64,000 nt of DNA from Agrobacterium larrymoorei (GTDB lineage: Bacteria; Pseudomonadota; Alphaproteobacteria; Rhizobiales; Rhizobiaceae): NCBI RefSeq assembly GCF_013322225.1, contig NZ_JAAMFB010000005.1, forward strand, positions 62,001 through 126,000, in the 5' to 3' direction. How positions within the stretch are numbered: the first letter of the stretch is position 1; the number at the start of each line of letters is the position of its first letter. The notes beneath the pieces are model-generated. The model was not told the DNA's origin and made no database searches. It worked only from the letters and a program-made list of their open reading frames with translations. The position numbers and the translations under genes were made by a program. This document shows positions 18,351-27,143 of the stretch, one piece after another.

Positions 18351-18974
18351 ATGACAGACCCAAAACAAAAGCTGATCCTTGCTTCCGGATCGCCACGCCG
18401 TCTCGAACTATTGCATCAGGTGGGCATCGAGCCCGCGAGACTGATGCCCATGGATATCGATGAAACCCCAGCGAGGCTTGAACACCCCCGCACGCTCTGC
18501 CGCCGCCTGTCTTTGCAGAAGGCGCAGGCCGCGCATAAGGCTGTAAAGGGTGAGCTTGCGTGGAAGGATGCCTATGTCCTCGGCTCCGACACCGTCGTCG
18601 CCGTCGGTCGCCGCATCGTTGGCAAGGCTGAATATATTGAAGACGCCTCCGCTGCCCTGCATCTGCTATCGGGTCGCAGCCACTGGGTTTATACGGGCGT
18701 CTGCCTGATCACCCCTGGCGGCAAAGTCCGCCAGAAGGTTTCCGAAACGAAAGTCCGCTTCAAGCGGCTGTCGCAGCACGAGATCGAAAGCTACATCGCC
18801 TCCGGCCAATGGCGCGGCAAGGCGGGTGCTTACGGGATACAGGGCATCGCCGGATGCTTCGTGCAGAAGCTGACCGGCTCATACACGAATGTCGTTGGAC
18901 TACCCCTATACGAAACGACCGCGTTACTTGCCGGTGAAGGTTTCGAGGTGGCATCCGCCTGGCAGGAAGGTTGA
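18351..18974 (+). CDS. maf: Maf-like nucleotide pyrophosphatase
   Basis: 207 residues, Maf/YhdE/YceF family. N-terminal LILASGSPRRLELLHQVGIEP and a later SDTVVAVGRRIVGK plus GAYGIQGIAGCFVQKLTGSYTNVVGLPLYET match the family. Members hydrolyse dTTP, UTP or modified nucleotides, limiting misincorporation. Lies between infA and yacG, a common alphaproteobacterial order; 6 nt separate it from yacG. Confidence 0.93.
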   Translation: MTDPKQKLILASGSPRRLELLHQVGIEPARLMPMDIDETPARLEHPRTLCRRLSLQKAQAAHKAVKGELAWKDAYVLGSDTVVAVGRRIVGKAEYIEDASAALHLLSGRSHWVYTGVCLITPGGKVRQKVSETKVRFKRLSQHEIESYIASGQWRGKAGAYGIQGIAGCFVQKLTGSYTNVVGLPLYETTALLAGEGFEVASAWQEG

Positions 18975-18980
18975 AAATCC

Positions 18981-19196
18981 ATGAGCACAGAAAACGGTGA
19001 AACGGCGAAGGTCACGCCTTTGCGCAAATCACAGCCATGCCCCGAATGCAAAAGGCCGTCGACGCGCGAAAGCTATCCCTTTTGCTCCGATCGATGCCGG
19101 GAACTGGACCTGTCGCGTTGGCTGACCGGGGCCTATGCCATTCCAGTTGCGGAAGACGAACAGAAAGCGGAAGGCGAATTCCGCTCGAGCGAATAG
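18981..19196 (+). CDS. yacG: DNA gyrase inhibitor YacG (zinc-binding)
   Basis: 71 residues. Zinc site CPECKRPS...PFCSDRCRELDLSRWLTGAYAIP has the C-x2-C...C-x3-C spacing of YacG, which in E. coli binds gyrase GyrB. Last gene of the murA block. The following 168 bp (19197-19364) up to the DUF1217 gene contain no recognisable gene or terminator; this is one of the two edges of the non-flagellar block. Confidence 0.92.
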   Translation: MSTENGETAKVTPLRKSQPCPECKRPSTRESYPFCSDRCRELDLSRWLTGAYAIPVAEDEQKAEGEFRSSE

Positions 19197-19364
19197 AGCA
19201 TTTCCAGCGAAACTCGCAGCGGCAGCATCGTCATCTACTCAATGAATGCACTAAGGTAAGCCCTGTCAGGCTCTTGCACGCTCCATGCTTTAAATCCCGT
19301 CATTTGCAGGCGGTTTACATTACGGTATCCACCGCCGCTACGTTTTGCGTTGGGCTTCAGAGCC

Positions 19365-21551
19365 TCAGCGTGAAGAAAGCTGGGCCACGGCGAGCAGGGT
19401 GTCGGGATTGATCGATGCCCCTCCGTTCATGATCGAGAGAGCAGGGGATGCGGTCGAACTGTTCTGCAAATCGTAAAGCGCGGTGAACCGCTTCACCAGA
19501 CTCGTGACGTAATCGGGGTCCTGAAGCCGCTCGACATCCATATACTTGCGCACGAGGTCGGCCTGCTTCGATACATCCATGTTGGCAATCGTCTGAGGCA
19601 GGCTATAGGCCGTTCTGAAAAATTCGAACAGGGCATCATCGCTCAAGATGGTGAAGGCGCTGCCGACAGTCGGCGCGGTCCGCTCGAAATAGAGTGCCAG
19701 TCGTACACCGGGATTGGTATTACCCTGCTGTTCTTCGAGCGTCTGCTGCGCGTAACGATTTGTCGTTTCCAGTACCGCGCCGCGCTGCTGAATGCCTTGC
19801 GCGGCGGTCTCGCTGACCGCGCCTGTCGCATCGAAGTTGAAGGACGCGACGATTTCCGCGAAGCGGCCATTTTCCTGCGTGTTCACAGAGCTTCTTGGAT
19901 CGGAAAGATCGGAGGTGAACATGCGCTGCAAATCGGCAGTCGTCACACTTTCTGGATCTATGCCGTTGGCTTCGAGAACGAAGTTTTTCAACCGGTTGTC
20001 GGCGAGCATTTCGCGTGCCGATTTGACCGACAGCATCTGCTCCTTGAAATAGTCGACCTCAGTATTTGCCTTTTTGGTGGCGGCGTCGCGTTCCGGGCCG
20101 GTCAGGAAGCGGACCTTGCTGGCAACATAGTCTGTTGCGAAGTTATTGGTAATGCTCTCGGACTGCGCGATGACAGGCGCCCCGAGTTCGCCGCCCGGCG
20201 TGAAATTGAACGCCTTGACGAGATTGACGAAACGTTCGTCCCGCAGCGTATTGACGTAGCTGTTGCGATCGTTGAGGTCGCTGGAAAGTATTCTTTTCAG
20301 CTGAGACTGCGTGACCTGATCGGCGTCTATGCCGAAGGCCCGCAGCGCCACGTCCCAAACCTCGGTGACGTTATCGTTGTTCCTGTCCTCATCCCTGCGA
20401 TTGGATATGAAGAAGTCATCCAGCGTCTTGACGCCTGCGATACGCGTTTCGTAATTTGAAATCGCGTCATCCACATCAGCCGTCTGACTGTCGGCGAACG
20501 ATGTTCGGTAAAGGCCTGCCAGCCTTGCAAATTGCGTTGCGTCCTGCGCGGAATTTCCGTTGGCCAGCGTGCCATCGGATTCGAAATTGAAATAGTCCAG
20601 CAACTGGGTGTTGCCATACACGTTTGCGAAGTTCTCGCTGGACATGAGGCTTGCAACGCTGCCCGGCATGATCGTGTTGCTGAGCTTGAAAGCAGTCTTC
20701 ACATAATCCAGCAGTCTCGGGTCGGACGTCAGTTCGCCTGCCGTAGTGACCTTGGCGACGTTCTTTTCCCAGTATCTCTGGTTGGAATCCCGCAGGAGAT
20801 CGGATGGGAATGTCGACTTGTTGAAGACATAGTCCAGTCCAAGATCTTCCGTCTGGTCCGCCGTCTGCGCGGAGCCGTTGATGGAGCCGTCCGCGTTGAA
20901 ATTGAACGCAGCAGTCAATTTCTTCCACGCCGGGTTCTGAGCCTGGTTCGCCACGCTGTTGGGGTCGTCGAGGTCGCTTGTCAGAACCTGCTTGAGGTAT
21001 TCCTTGGACGTGAAGACAGGATCGAGCCCGACCGCATCCAGTACATAGGTGCGCAGTCGTGTGTTGTTGACCAGATCATCGACGTTACCGACCGACCCGA
21101 TCTGGCGCTGGAAGAAATCCGACTCTGTTTCGATATTGGTTTGCTCTGTCGTAAAAGAAGCGCGGTACGCGTCCGTCAACTGTCCGGCCTGCGCGGAATT
21201 TTGCGCAGTCTTGGTGTCGCCGGAGAAATTGAATGCCTCGGCAAATTGCAGATAACGCTTGTCGGTCAGGGTGTTTGCAAAGCTGGAAGTATCCTTGAGA
21301 TCGCTCTCCAGAACCCTTCGCATAAACGCCTTCGCATAGGTCATCTCTTCGAGACCATATGCTTTCATGGCGTAAGAATAGAGGCGGTAGTCGTCAAGAA
21401 AGTCGTCAACGGAGGTAATGCTGCCGATGCGCTCTTTGTAATATTCCGTATCGCGTGCGACCGCCGATTGATTCGCGACGGTTTGCAGGGACGACTTCAT
21501 GTCCCTGTTGACCATCAGAAAGCCTGTATAAGTCGAAAAATCCGCAGCCAT
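19365..21551 (-). CDS. DUF1217 flagellar-associated repeat protein
   Basis: 728 residues, six repeats of about 110-120 residues. Each has a helix like DTEYYKERIGSITSVDDFL, a D/R-L-Y/V segment, and a block like SDLKDTSSFANT...AEAFNFSGD (units near residues 36, 146, 260, 365, 505 and 640). No signal peptide or membrane segment. DUF1217 proteins occur in flagellar clusters of Rhizobiales (between motA and flgF in S. meliloti), role unknown. The fourth unit carries an insertion with an EF-hand-like loop (residues 389-400). Start at 21551, preceded by a weak AAGG; the frame extends to 21620. Encoded opposite to flhA. Confidence 0.85.
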   Translation of the reverse strand: MAADFSTYTGFLMVNRDMKSSLQTVANQSAVARDTEYYKERIGSITSVDDFLDDYRLYSYAMKAYGLEEMTYAKAFMRRVLESDLKDTSSFANTLTDKRYLQFAEAFNFSGDTKTAQNSAQAGQLTDAYRASFTTEQTNIETESDFFQRQIGSVGNVDDLVNNTRLRTYVLDAVGLDPVFTSKEYLKQVLTSDLDDPNSVANQAQNPAWKKLTAAFNFNADGSINGSAQTADQTEDLGLDYVFNKSTFPSDLLRDSNQRYWEKNVAKVTTAGELTSDPRLLDYVKTAFKLSNTIMPGSVASLMSSENFANVYGNTQLLDYFNFESDGTLANGNSAQDATQFARLAGLYRTSFADSQTADVDDAISNYETRIAGVKTLDDFFISNRRDEDRNNDNVTEVWDVALRAFGIDADQVTQSQLKRILSSDLNDRNSYVNTLRDERFVNLVKAFNFTPGGELGAPVIAQSESITNNFATDYVASKVRFLTGPERDAATKKANTEVDYFKEQMLSVKSAREMLADNRLKNFVLEANGIDPESVTTADLQRMFTSDLSDPRSSVNTQENGRFAEIVASFNFDATGAVSETAAQGIQQRGAVLETTNRYAQQTLEEQQGNTNPGVRLALYFERTAPTVGSAFTILSDDALFEFFRTAYSLPQTIANMDVSKQADLVRKYMDVERLQDPDYVTSLVKRFTALYDLQNSSTASPALSIMNGGASINPDTLLAVAQLSSR

Positions 21552-21823
21552 AACGAGCCTTGCATTGTCAGGCCTTCCCATGGCCGCTTTGCACGCTGTC
21601 ATTGCGCGAAACACAACCATATCTCAACTCGATGAAAATCTCAACCTGTGACGCTTCGTGTTTATCGCGCGCCTGTGCCCGGAAACGACAGGCTTCATCC
21701 ATTCTCGCGCAAGCTTGACCGAATAAGGCTGGGACGTCGATCTATGTCCGTTGGTCGGCAGGGCTATCCAATGACAGGAGGCCCGGACCCGCTTGCATAT
21801 TCTCATGAAGAGATGGAGTTAGA

Positions 21824-23914
21824 ATGGCGACGCCTCCGAGCACAATGCCCCTTCCGAAATTAGCGCCGGCTGGCCGCGATATCGGATTTGCCGTCGGCAT
21901 CGTTGCCATCCTGTGCATCTTGTTCCTGCCCATCCCGGTTTTCATGATCGACATGGGGCTGGCATTTTCCATTGCCTTCTCCGTTCTCATCCTGATGGTC
22001 GCCTTGTGGATCCAGCGTCCTCTGGATTTCTCTTCCTTCCCGACAATTCTGCTGATCGCCACCATGATCCGTCTGGCGCTGAATATTGCGACGACGCGTG
22101 TCATCCTGTCCCACGGACACCAGGGTCACGACGCTGCCGGTGGCGTCATTGCGGGCTTTGCCAGCCTCGTCATGTCCGGTGACTTCGTTATCGGTCTGAT
22201 CGTCTTTCTCATCCTGATCGTGGTGAACTTCATCGTCATCACCAAGGGCGCCACCCGTATCGCGGAAGTCGGCGCGCGTTTTACCCTCGATGCCATTCCC
22301 GGCAAGCAGATGTCCATCGACGCCGACCTTTCGGCGGGCATAATCAACGAGAAGGAAGCGCAGAAGCGTCGTCGCGAGCTGGAGGAGGAAAGCTCCTTTT
22401 ACGGTGCGATGGACGGTGCCTCGAAATTCGTCCGCGGTGATGCCGTGGCCGGTCTGATCATCACCATGATCAACATCTGCGGCGGTATCATCATTGGCGT
22501 TTTCCGCCACGGCATGGGCGTGGGTGAAGCGGCCGACGTTTTCGTCAAGCTTTCTGTGGGTGACGGTATCGTCTCGCAGGTTCCCGCGCTGATCGTATCG
22601 CTTGCCGCAGGTCTCATCGTGACCCGTGGCGGGACGCAAGGTTCGACCGACGTGGCCGTCATCGGTCAGCTTAGCGGTTACCCCCGTGCGCTTTCGGTGG
22701 CCGCGGGCCTGATGCTGGTTCTGTCGCTCGTTCCTGGTTTGCCCCTTCTGCCCTTCATGTTTTTGAGCGTGATGCTGGCCGCTGCCGCCTGGATCATTCC
22801 AAAGCAGCTGGAGCGCGAGCGCGCAGCCGTGCGTGCCGAAGAAGAAAAGAACACCGCGAAGGTTCAGGAGACCGAGAAAGATACGGTCAAGAACGTTCTT
22901 CGCACCACCGAAATCGAGCTTGCGCTGGGCAAGCAGGTTTCGCCGCGCCTCCTGGGCGCACATCAGGAGCTTGGCTTCCGGGTCGGCAAGATGCGCAAGA
23001 AGTTTGCTGCCCAATACGGCTTCGTCGTTCCGGAGATCAAGGTCACGGACGATATTGCGATACCGGACAAGTCCTACCAGATACGAATTCACGGGACCAC
23101 GGTTGCCGCAAGCACGTTGCGCGTGGGTGAAGTCCTCGTCATCACCGGCAAGGGCCGCAGGCCGTCCGTACCCGGAGACGATGTAAGAGAACCGGCATTT
23201 GGCATGCCTGCAGTTTCCGTGCTCGAAAACTTCGTGGAAGATCTGAAGCGCGAGGGCTTCCATCCGATCGACAATATTTCGGCGCTGCTAACGCATGTCA
23301 GCGAGGTCATCCGCAACAACCTGCCGATGCTTTTGTCCTATAAGGACGTGAAAATCCTCATCGACCGCCTTGATCCGGAATACAAGAAACTGGCAGACGA
23401 AATCTGCTCGTCGCACATGTCCTATTCCGGCCTGCAGGCGATCCTGAAGCTTTTGCTGGCGGAGCGTGTATCGATCCGCAACCTGCATCTCATTCTGGAA
23501 GCCGTTGCCGAGCTCGCACCACATCTTCGCAAGACGGAACAGATCGTGGAACATGTTCGCATCCGCATGGCGCAGCAGATCTGCGGCGACCTTTCCGACA
23601 ATGGCGTGCTGCGCGTCCTGCGTCTCGGGACGAAGTGGGATCTCGCATTCCAGCAGGCCATCAAGCGCGATGGCAAGGGCGATGTCATCGAATTCGACAT
23701 AGATCCGCGCCAGGTGGAGGAGTTCAGCAACGAGGCAAGCAAAGTTATCCGTGAATACATGGATGTCGGCCTGCCATTCGTACTTGTCACTCTGCCCGAA
23801 ACGCGGCCATATGTACGCATGATCACGGAGCGTCTGTTCAGCACGCTTCCGGTCCTCTCTCACGTCGAACTGGCCAAGGGCACGGAAATCAAGATACTCG
23901 GCTCCATTTCATGA
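21824..23914 (+). CDS. flhA: Flagellar export protein FlhA
   Basis: 696 residues, standard length. Eight membrane helices in residues 1-330 and a large cytoplasmic C-terminal domain. FlhA forms the nonameric ring of the export gate that receives substrate-chaperone complexes and couples proton flow to export. Visible FHIPEP family features: [33 protein letters not shown] and, after the membrane part, [15 protein letters not shown]. Preceded by GGAG at 21814. Here it starts a new operon rather than following fliQ; the promoter must lie in 21621-21823, shared with the divergent DUF1217 gene. Confidence 0.97.
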   Translation: MATPPSTMPLPKLAPAGRDIGFAVGIVAILCILFLPIPVFMIDMGLAFSIAFSVLILMVALWIQRPLDFSSFPTILLIATMIRLALNIATTRVILSHGHQGHDAAGGVIAGFASLVMSGDFVIGLIVFLILIVVNFIVITKGATRIAEVGARFTLDAIPGKQMSIDADLSAGIINEKEAQKRRRELEEESSFYGAMDGASKFVRGDAVAGLIITMINICGGIIIGVFRHGMGVGEAADVFVKLSVGDGIVSQVPALIVSLAAGLIVTRGGTQGSTDVAVIGQLSGYPRALSVAAGLMLVLSLVPGLPLLPFMFLSVMLAAAAWIIPKQLERERAAVRAEEEKNTAKVQETEKDTVKNVLRTTEIELALGKQVSPRLLGAHQELGFRVGKMRKKFAAQYGFVVPEIKVTDDIAIPDKSYQIRIHGTTVAASTLRVGEVLVITGKGRRPSVPGDDVREPAFGMPAVSVLENFVEDLKREGFHPIDNISALLTHVSEVIRNNLPMLLSYKDVKILIDRLDPEYKKLADEICSSHMSYSGLQAILKLLLAERVSIRNLHLILEAVAELAPHLRKTEQIVEHVRIRMAQQICGDLSDNGVLRVLRLGTKWDLAFQQAIKRDGKGDVIEFDIDPRQVEEFSNEASKVIREYMDVGLPFVLVTLPETRPYVRMITERLFSTLPVLSHVELAKGTEIKILGSIS

Positions 23915-24663
23915 TCTCAGACCCGCAGGGAACAATCATGGCGCTGTTTCTGGCATTTTGCCGGATCGGCGCCTGCGTCATGGTGATGCCCGGTTTTTCC
24001 TCGGCGCGCCTGCCTGTGCAGATCAGATTGTTTCTTGCCTTCGCCCTGTCGCTGGCCATCTTGCCGTTGCTTTGGGATACGATCTACCCGGTGGCCCGGG
24101 GCGATAACATCACCTTCTTCAGGTACATCCTGTTCGAATCGCTGATCGGCGCGACATTCGGGATGATCGCGCATCTCTATTTCCTCGGCATGCAATTCGC
24201 GTCGACAGCAATTGGAACCGCCATCGCGTTGAACGGTCCACCTGCGCAGGACGTGCTGGAAGGCACGTCCGAAAGCCAGCTAACGAGCATGTTGACCTAT
24301 GGGACGCTGCTGCTGCTGTTCGTGCTGGATTTCCACCATGTCGTGTTCAGGGCCATCGTGGAGTCCTATTCCTCGATACCGCTGGGCGGCATGATCAGCA
24401 TGCAGAGAATGCTGATCACCCTGACCGACACGCTGGTTGCGGCCATGAACACTGCGCTGAGGGTGGCAAGTCCCTTTATTCTTTACGGTTTTCTATTTCA
24501 CGTCGCAGTCGGACTGATCAACAAGCTCGCACCGCAGATACCGGTTTACTTCATCTCCACGCCTTACGCGCTGGCCGGTGGCCTGTTGCTGCTCTATTTC
24601 GGTATCGGAGCGGTGGTCAACCAGTTCGTGAACGGCTTCTTCCCGATCTTCGCGAATATGTGA
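23911..24663 (+). CDS. fliR: Flagellar export gate protein FliR
   Basis: 250 residues, about six membrane helices; [41 protein letters not shown] and [16 protein letters not shown] features fit FliR. Part of the FliPQR helical gate. ATGA overlap with flhA (4 nt). Confidence 0.95.
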   Translation: MISDPQGTIMALFLAFCRIGACVMVMPGFSSARLPVQIRLFLAFALSLAILPLLWDTIYPVARGDNITFFRYILFESLIGATFGMIAHLYFLGMQFASTAIGTAIALNGPPAQDVLEGTSESQLTSMLTYGTLLLLFVLDFHHVVFRAIVESYSSIPLGGMISMQRMLITLTDTLVAAMNTALRVASPFILYGFLFHVAVGLINKLAPQIPVYFISTPYALAGGLLLLYFGIGAVVNQFVNGFFPIFANM

Positions 24664-24669
24664 GGCACC

Positions 24670-25077
24670 ATGGACCCGTTGAAATCCAAAAAGCTGGACA
24701 GACTGGCCAAGGTCCAGGGGCATCTGAAAAAGATGGCGGAAAACGAACTCGCCATCACCACGCGCGAGCGAAACGATCTTGCCGACAAGATAGAGACGCT
24801 GAGCGGCTACCTGACCTCTGGTGATCCGTTGCATCAGGAGTTTCTCAAGCATTACGTTGTCCGGCACGCCAGGCTCAAGACACGCGATATGCGTTTGGAA
24901 GCGATGCAGGAAGCACAGGAGATGCATCTCCTGAGAGAGACGAAAAAAGGCGAACGCCTGATCGACAAACGCGATGCTGCGCGTGACGACGAAATGCGCG
25001 AGCGTGAAGACAACAGCATCTACGAACTCATCGAACTTCAGATGAGCATCAAGTCCTCCAGCCTCCAGCAAGGTTGA
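24670..25077 (+). CDS. FliJ-like coiled-coil protein
   Basis: 135 residues, almost entirely charged helix (KLDRLAKVQGHLKKMAENELAI, MREREDNSIYELIELQMS), no signal or membrane part. Size, coiled-coil nature and place after fliR suggest the export chaperone/ATPase stalk FliJ, which is otherwise missing from this cluster. FliJ sequences diverge strongly, so this is inferred from shape and context. Confidence 0.55.
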   Translation: MDPLKSKKLDRLAKVQGHLKKMAENELAITTRERNDLADKIETLSGYLTSGDPLHQEFLKHYVVRHARLKTRDMRLEAMQEAQEMHLLRETKKGERLIDKRDAARDDEMREREDNSIYELIELQMSIKSSSLQQG

Positions 25078-25084
25078 AGCCGTA

Positions 25085-25117
25085 TCGTCATCCGATCTAA
25101 CCGGAAAAGGATGACGA
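25085..25117 (+). promoter_or_regulatory. Stem-loop over the ribosome binding site of the rod-binding gene
   Basis: TCGTCATCC (25085-25093) pairs perfectly with GGATGACGA (25109-25117). The loop and 3' arm contain the GGAAAAGG Shine-Dalgarno of the GTG start at 25119. Translation from this GTG may need the hairpin to be opened. Confidence 0.55.
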
Positions 25118-25118
25118 A

Positions 25119-25673
25119 GTGGCCATTTCCCCTCCAAGCGACCTCGTACTCGATGTCGTCAATGCTGCCGACCCGATGCAGGTTTCTGCAGCGCGTGAGA
25201 AGTTGCGTGCAACGAGCGCGGCCAATGAGGCGGCGATCCTCACTGCCAGCAATGCGGGCTTTGAATCTGCGATAGGAAGCCTGGAAACGGCAGCAGGAAA
25301 GGCGGGGCTTCACAAGATGCAGCCACCTGCCGAACACGAAAAAATTCCAGAGACCTACCGGAAATTCGAATCCAGCATTCTTTCGACGTTCATCCAGAGC
25401 ATGATGCCGAAGGAAAGCGAAGAGGTCTACGGCAAAGGGTCGGCAGGCGACTTCTGGAAGGGCATGATGGCCGAGCAGATGGCTGACGCCGTTTCCAAAC
25501 GCGGTGGAATCGGTATCGCCGAGCAGGCTTATTCGCAGGCCCTGCAACGCCAGCGCGATGCTGCGCCAGTCACATCCGGCGATCAGGACCAGAAAGACCT
25601 TACGATGAGCATGGTGACCGACTTCCAGCGTCGCACCTTCTCGACCACAGACACGAAAGAAGCCGAAGGCTGA
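25119..25673 (+). CDS. FlgJ-type rod-binding protein (no muramidase domain)
   Basis: 184 residues. The C-terminal half FESSILSTFIQSMMPKESEEVYGKGSAGDFWKGMMAEQMADAVSKRGGIGIAEQA is the Rod-binding domain (FlgJ N-terminal domain), which caps the growing rod. The peptidoglycan-hydrolase half of enteric FlgJ is absent; the separate transglycosylase at 5503-6084 probably replaces it. GTG start supported by GGAAAAGG at 25102-25109; no in-frame ATG is nearby. Confidence 0.82.
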   Translation: MAISPPSDLVLDVVNAADPMQVSAAREKLRATSAANEAAILTASNAGFESAIGSLETAAGKAGLHKMQPPAEHEKIPETYRKFESSILSTFIQSMMPKESEEVYGKGSAGDFWKGMMAEQMADAVSKRGGIGIAEQAYSQALQRQRDAAPVTSGDQDQKDLTMSMVTDFQRRTFSTTDTKEAEG

Positions 25674-25696
25674 TCAGGCGGAGCGCTGAGACACCC

Positions 25697-26062
25697 ATGG
25701 AAATAGTGAATAACGACTACAGAATTCAGGCCATTCTCGGACGGCTGGAAACGGTGATCGATAACGAGAACGAGCGTATCGGCAAAGACCCGGAATTCGA
25801 TCTGAAGCAGTCGAACGCCCACAAGAGCCGTTGCCTTTATGAACTCAGCATGCTGATGCGTGATGTTGACGGCAAGCAGATTGCCAGCGCCCACAAGCAG
25901 CAGCTTACCGATATCAAGGCGAAGCTGGCGGTCAATACCCGGCGCGTCGAGGCCAATCTCTTTGCAGTAAAGGCAGTGGTGGATCTGTTGAAGACTGCCG
26001 CAAAACGTGCGGAAGACGATGGCACCTACTCCATCCAGCAATTTGCCCGTGAAGCGCAATGA
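25697..26062 (+). CDS. FlgN-like flagellar chaperone candidate
   Basis: 121 residues, helical, cytoplasmic. A long amphipathic N-terminal helix (RLETVIDNENERIG) is followed by KAKLAVNTRRVEANLFAVKAVVDLLKTAA and a terminal DGTYSIQQF. The layout, including the conserved Asn-rich helix start and the G-x-Y end, fits FlgN, the chaperone of FlgK and FlgL. It has ATGA overlap with the next gene. Family assignment is tentative. Confidence 0.55.
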   Translation: MEIVNNDYRIQAILGRLETVIDNENERIGKDPEFDLKQSNAHKSRCLYELSMLMRDVDGKQIASAHKQQLTDIKAKLAVNTRRVEANLFAVKAVVDLLKTAAKRAEDDGTYSIQQFAREAQ

Positions 26063-26586
26063 TCAAACTTCTTGCCACAGGTCTCTGGATTCTGGTGATG
26101 ACGCTCGGCGGCGTTTATGCCGCTGCGAAATTCGGGGGTGGGTCTGCGCAAAGCGAGGTCGCCGCAGCGCCGCCATCGCAATTCATCCAGAGTGAAACCG
26201 TCACGCTGCCGGTTCTTTCAGATGGTGCCGTGGCGGGCTACTTCCTAGTTCGCTCGACGCTTGTCGTCGATGAGGAGCTGCTCAAGCAGGTCCATGAGCC
26301 GGTTCCTGTCTTCCTGACCGACGAGCTTTATACATTGCTGGTCGGCGACAAGATCGTCGATATCAAGGATACAAACCAGTTCGATGTCGCCGGGTTCAAG
26401 GCGAAAATTCGCGATGGCCTCAATACCCGCCTCGGCAAGCCCCTCGTCAAGGACGTGCTGGTCGAGCAGATGGACTACATTACCAAGGACGATATCGAAG
26501 CGCGCGACCCGAACCGTCAGCCGCAGCATATCGTGGCCAATACCGACGCGCCACCGCCCAAGGCGGCTTCGGGATCGTCTCACTGA
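26059..26586 (+). CDS. FliL-like single-pass membrane protein of the flagellar cluster
   Basis: 175 residues: one N-terminal membrane helix (about 3-24, LLATGLWILVMTLGGVYAAA), then a periplasmic domain with VTLPVLSDGAVAGYFLVRSTLVVDEELL and a late VKDVLVEQMDYITKDDI segment recalling the end of FliL. A true FliL is encoded at 27878-28495, so this would be a paralogue or an analogue. A conserved hypothetical of rhizobial flagellar clusters; function not established. Confidence 0.6.
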   Translation: MIKLLATGLWILVMTLGGVYAAAKFGGGSAQSEVAAAPPSQFIQSETVTLPVLSDGAVAGYFLVRSTLVVDEELLKQVHEPVPVFLTDELYTLLVGDKIVDIKDTNQFDVAGFKAKIRDGLNTRLGKPLVKDVLVEQMDYITKDDIEARDPNRQPQHIVANTDAPPPKAASGSSH

Positions 26587-26614
26587 GTTTGTTGATGCAG
26601 CGATAAATCAATCG

Positions 26615-26658
26615 AAGCCTGGAACGTGAAGCGTTTCAGGCTTTGTCGTTTTCGAGCA
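26615..26658 (+). terminator. Probable terminator of the flhA operon
   Basis: AAGCCTG (26615-26621) pairs with CAGGCTT (26637-26643) around a 15-nt loop and is followed by TGTCGTTTTCG, an interrupted U-tract. 29 nt after the last gene of the operon. Confidence 0.5.
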
Positions 26659-26897
26659 TGAGAAGGGCACTGCTGTCCGGTTTGATGTATTCAGCTGTCT
26701 ATTATCATGGCGCTTTTTTTGACGGTGTTTTGCCATTGCTGACACCTGTTTTTTGATCTTTACGTAAAGCACTCTCTGGTCAGTCAATGCTTCGATCCGT
26801 TTTGAAGGCTATTTGCAAGATTTGACTGCTTCTGCCGCATTTCGCGTGCCGGCCAATTCCCGCTGACATGGATCATTCGCGAAGTCTTATCCGCCCT

Positions 26898-27007
26898 CAT
26901 TCCTGTCCTTGGACAGGAATCCAGTCAGTCCAAGTCTTTGGGCTGAAAGAACTCTTCTCGCCGCGCAGAAGAGCGTTGGCTGGATTCCTGTAACAAGAAC
27001 AGGAATG
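26898..27007. repeat. Intergenic palindromic repeat element with three hairpins
   Basis: The left arm (26898-26924) contains ATTCCTGTCC-TT-GGACAGGAAT, a perfect 10-bp hairpin. The right arm (26980-27007) contains ATTCCTGT-AACAAGA-ACAGGAAT. The arms are inverted copies of each other (CATTCCTGT...CCAG versus CTGG...ACAGGAATG). Between them lies a third hairpin, CTCTTCT...AGAAGAG. The layout is that of the small dispersed intergenic mosaic elements of rhizobia (RIME-like). It encodes nothing. Confidence 0.75.
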
Positions 27008-27143
27008 ATGGTGGGGAGAGTTTTGCGTAAAACTGCTATATCGTTTGATATCGGAGAGCCGTGAAACAAGCCCGAGCATGACGGCAGGAGGCCGAGCTGT
27101 TGCGTGGATATGGCCGATCAGGGAAACCGAGAGGAGCACATAT

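Larger units (their letters stand above)
26587..27143. other. 557-bp intergenic region between convergent flagellar operons
   Basis: It holds the probable terminator after the FliL-like gene and the palindromic repeat at 26898-27007. The remaining sequence (26660-26890 and 27010-27143) shows no open frame of note, no promoter pattern I trust and no known RNA. Confidence 0.7.

Noticed and set aside
19197..19230. Fragment of a dispersed rhizobial repeat beginning GAGCATTTCCAGC
   Set aside because: Only the first dozen bases resemble the repeat I remember; too short to call.
20532..21635. 367-codon frame opposite the DUF1217 gene
   Set aside because: Repeats seen in it only mirror the DUF1217 repeats; no homology.
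21860..23263. 467-codon open frame opposite flhA
   Set aside because: Antisense shadow of a GC-rich gene; composition (His/Asp/Gln-rich) is typical of reverse frames and there is no ribosome site.
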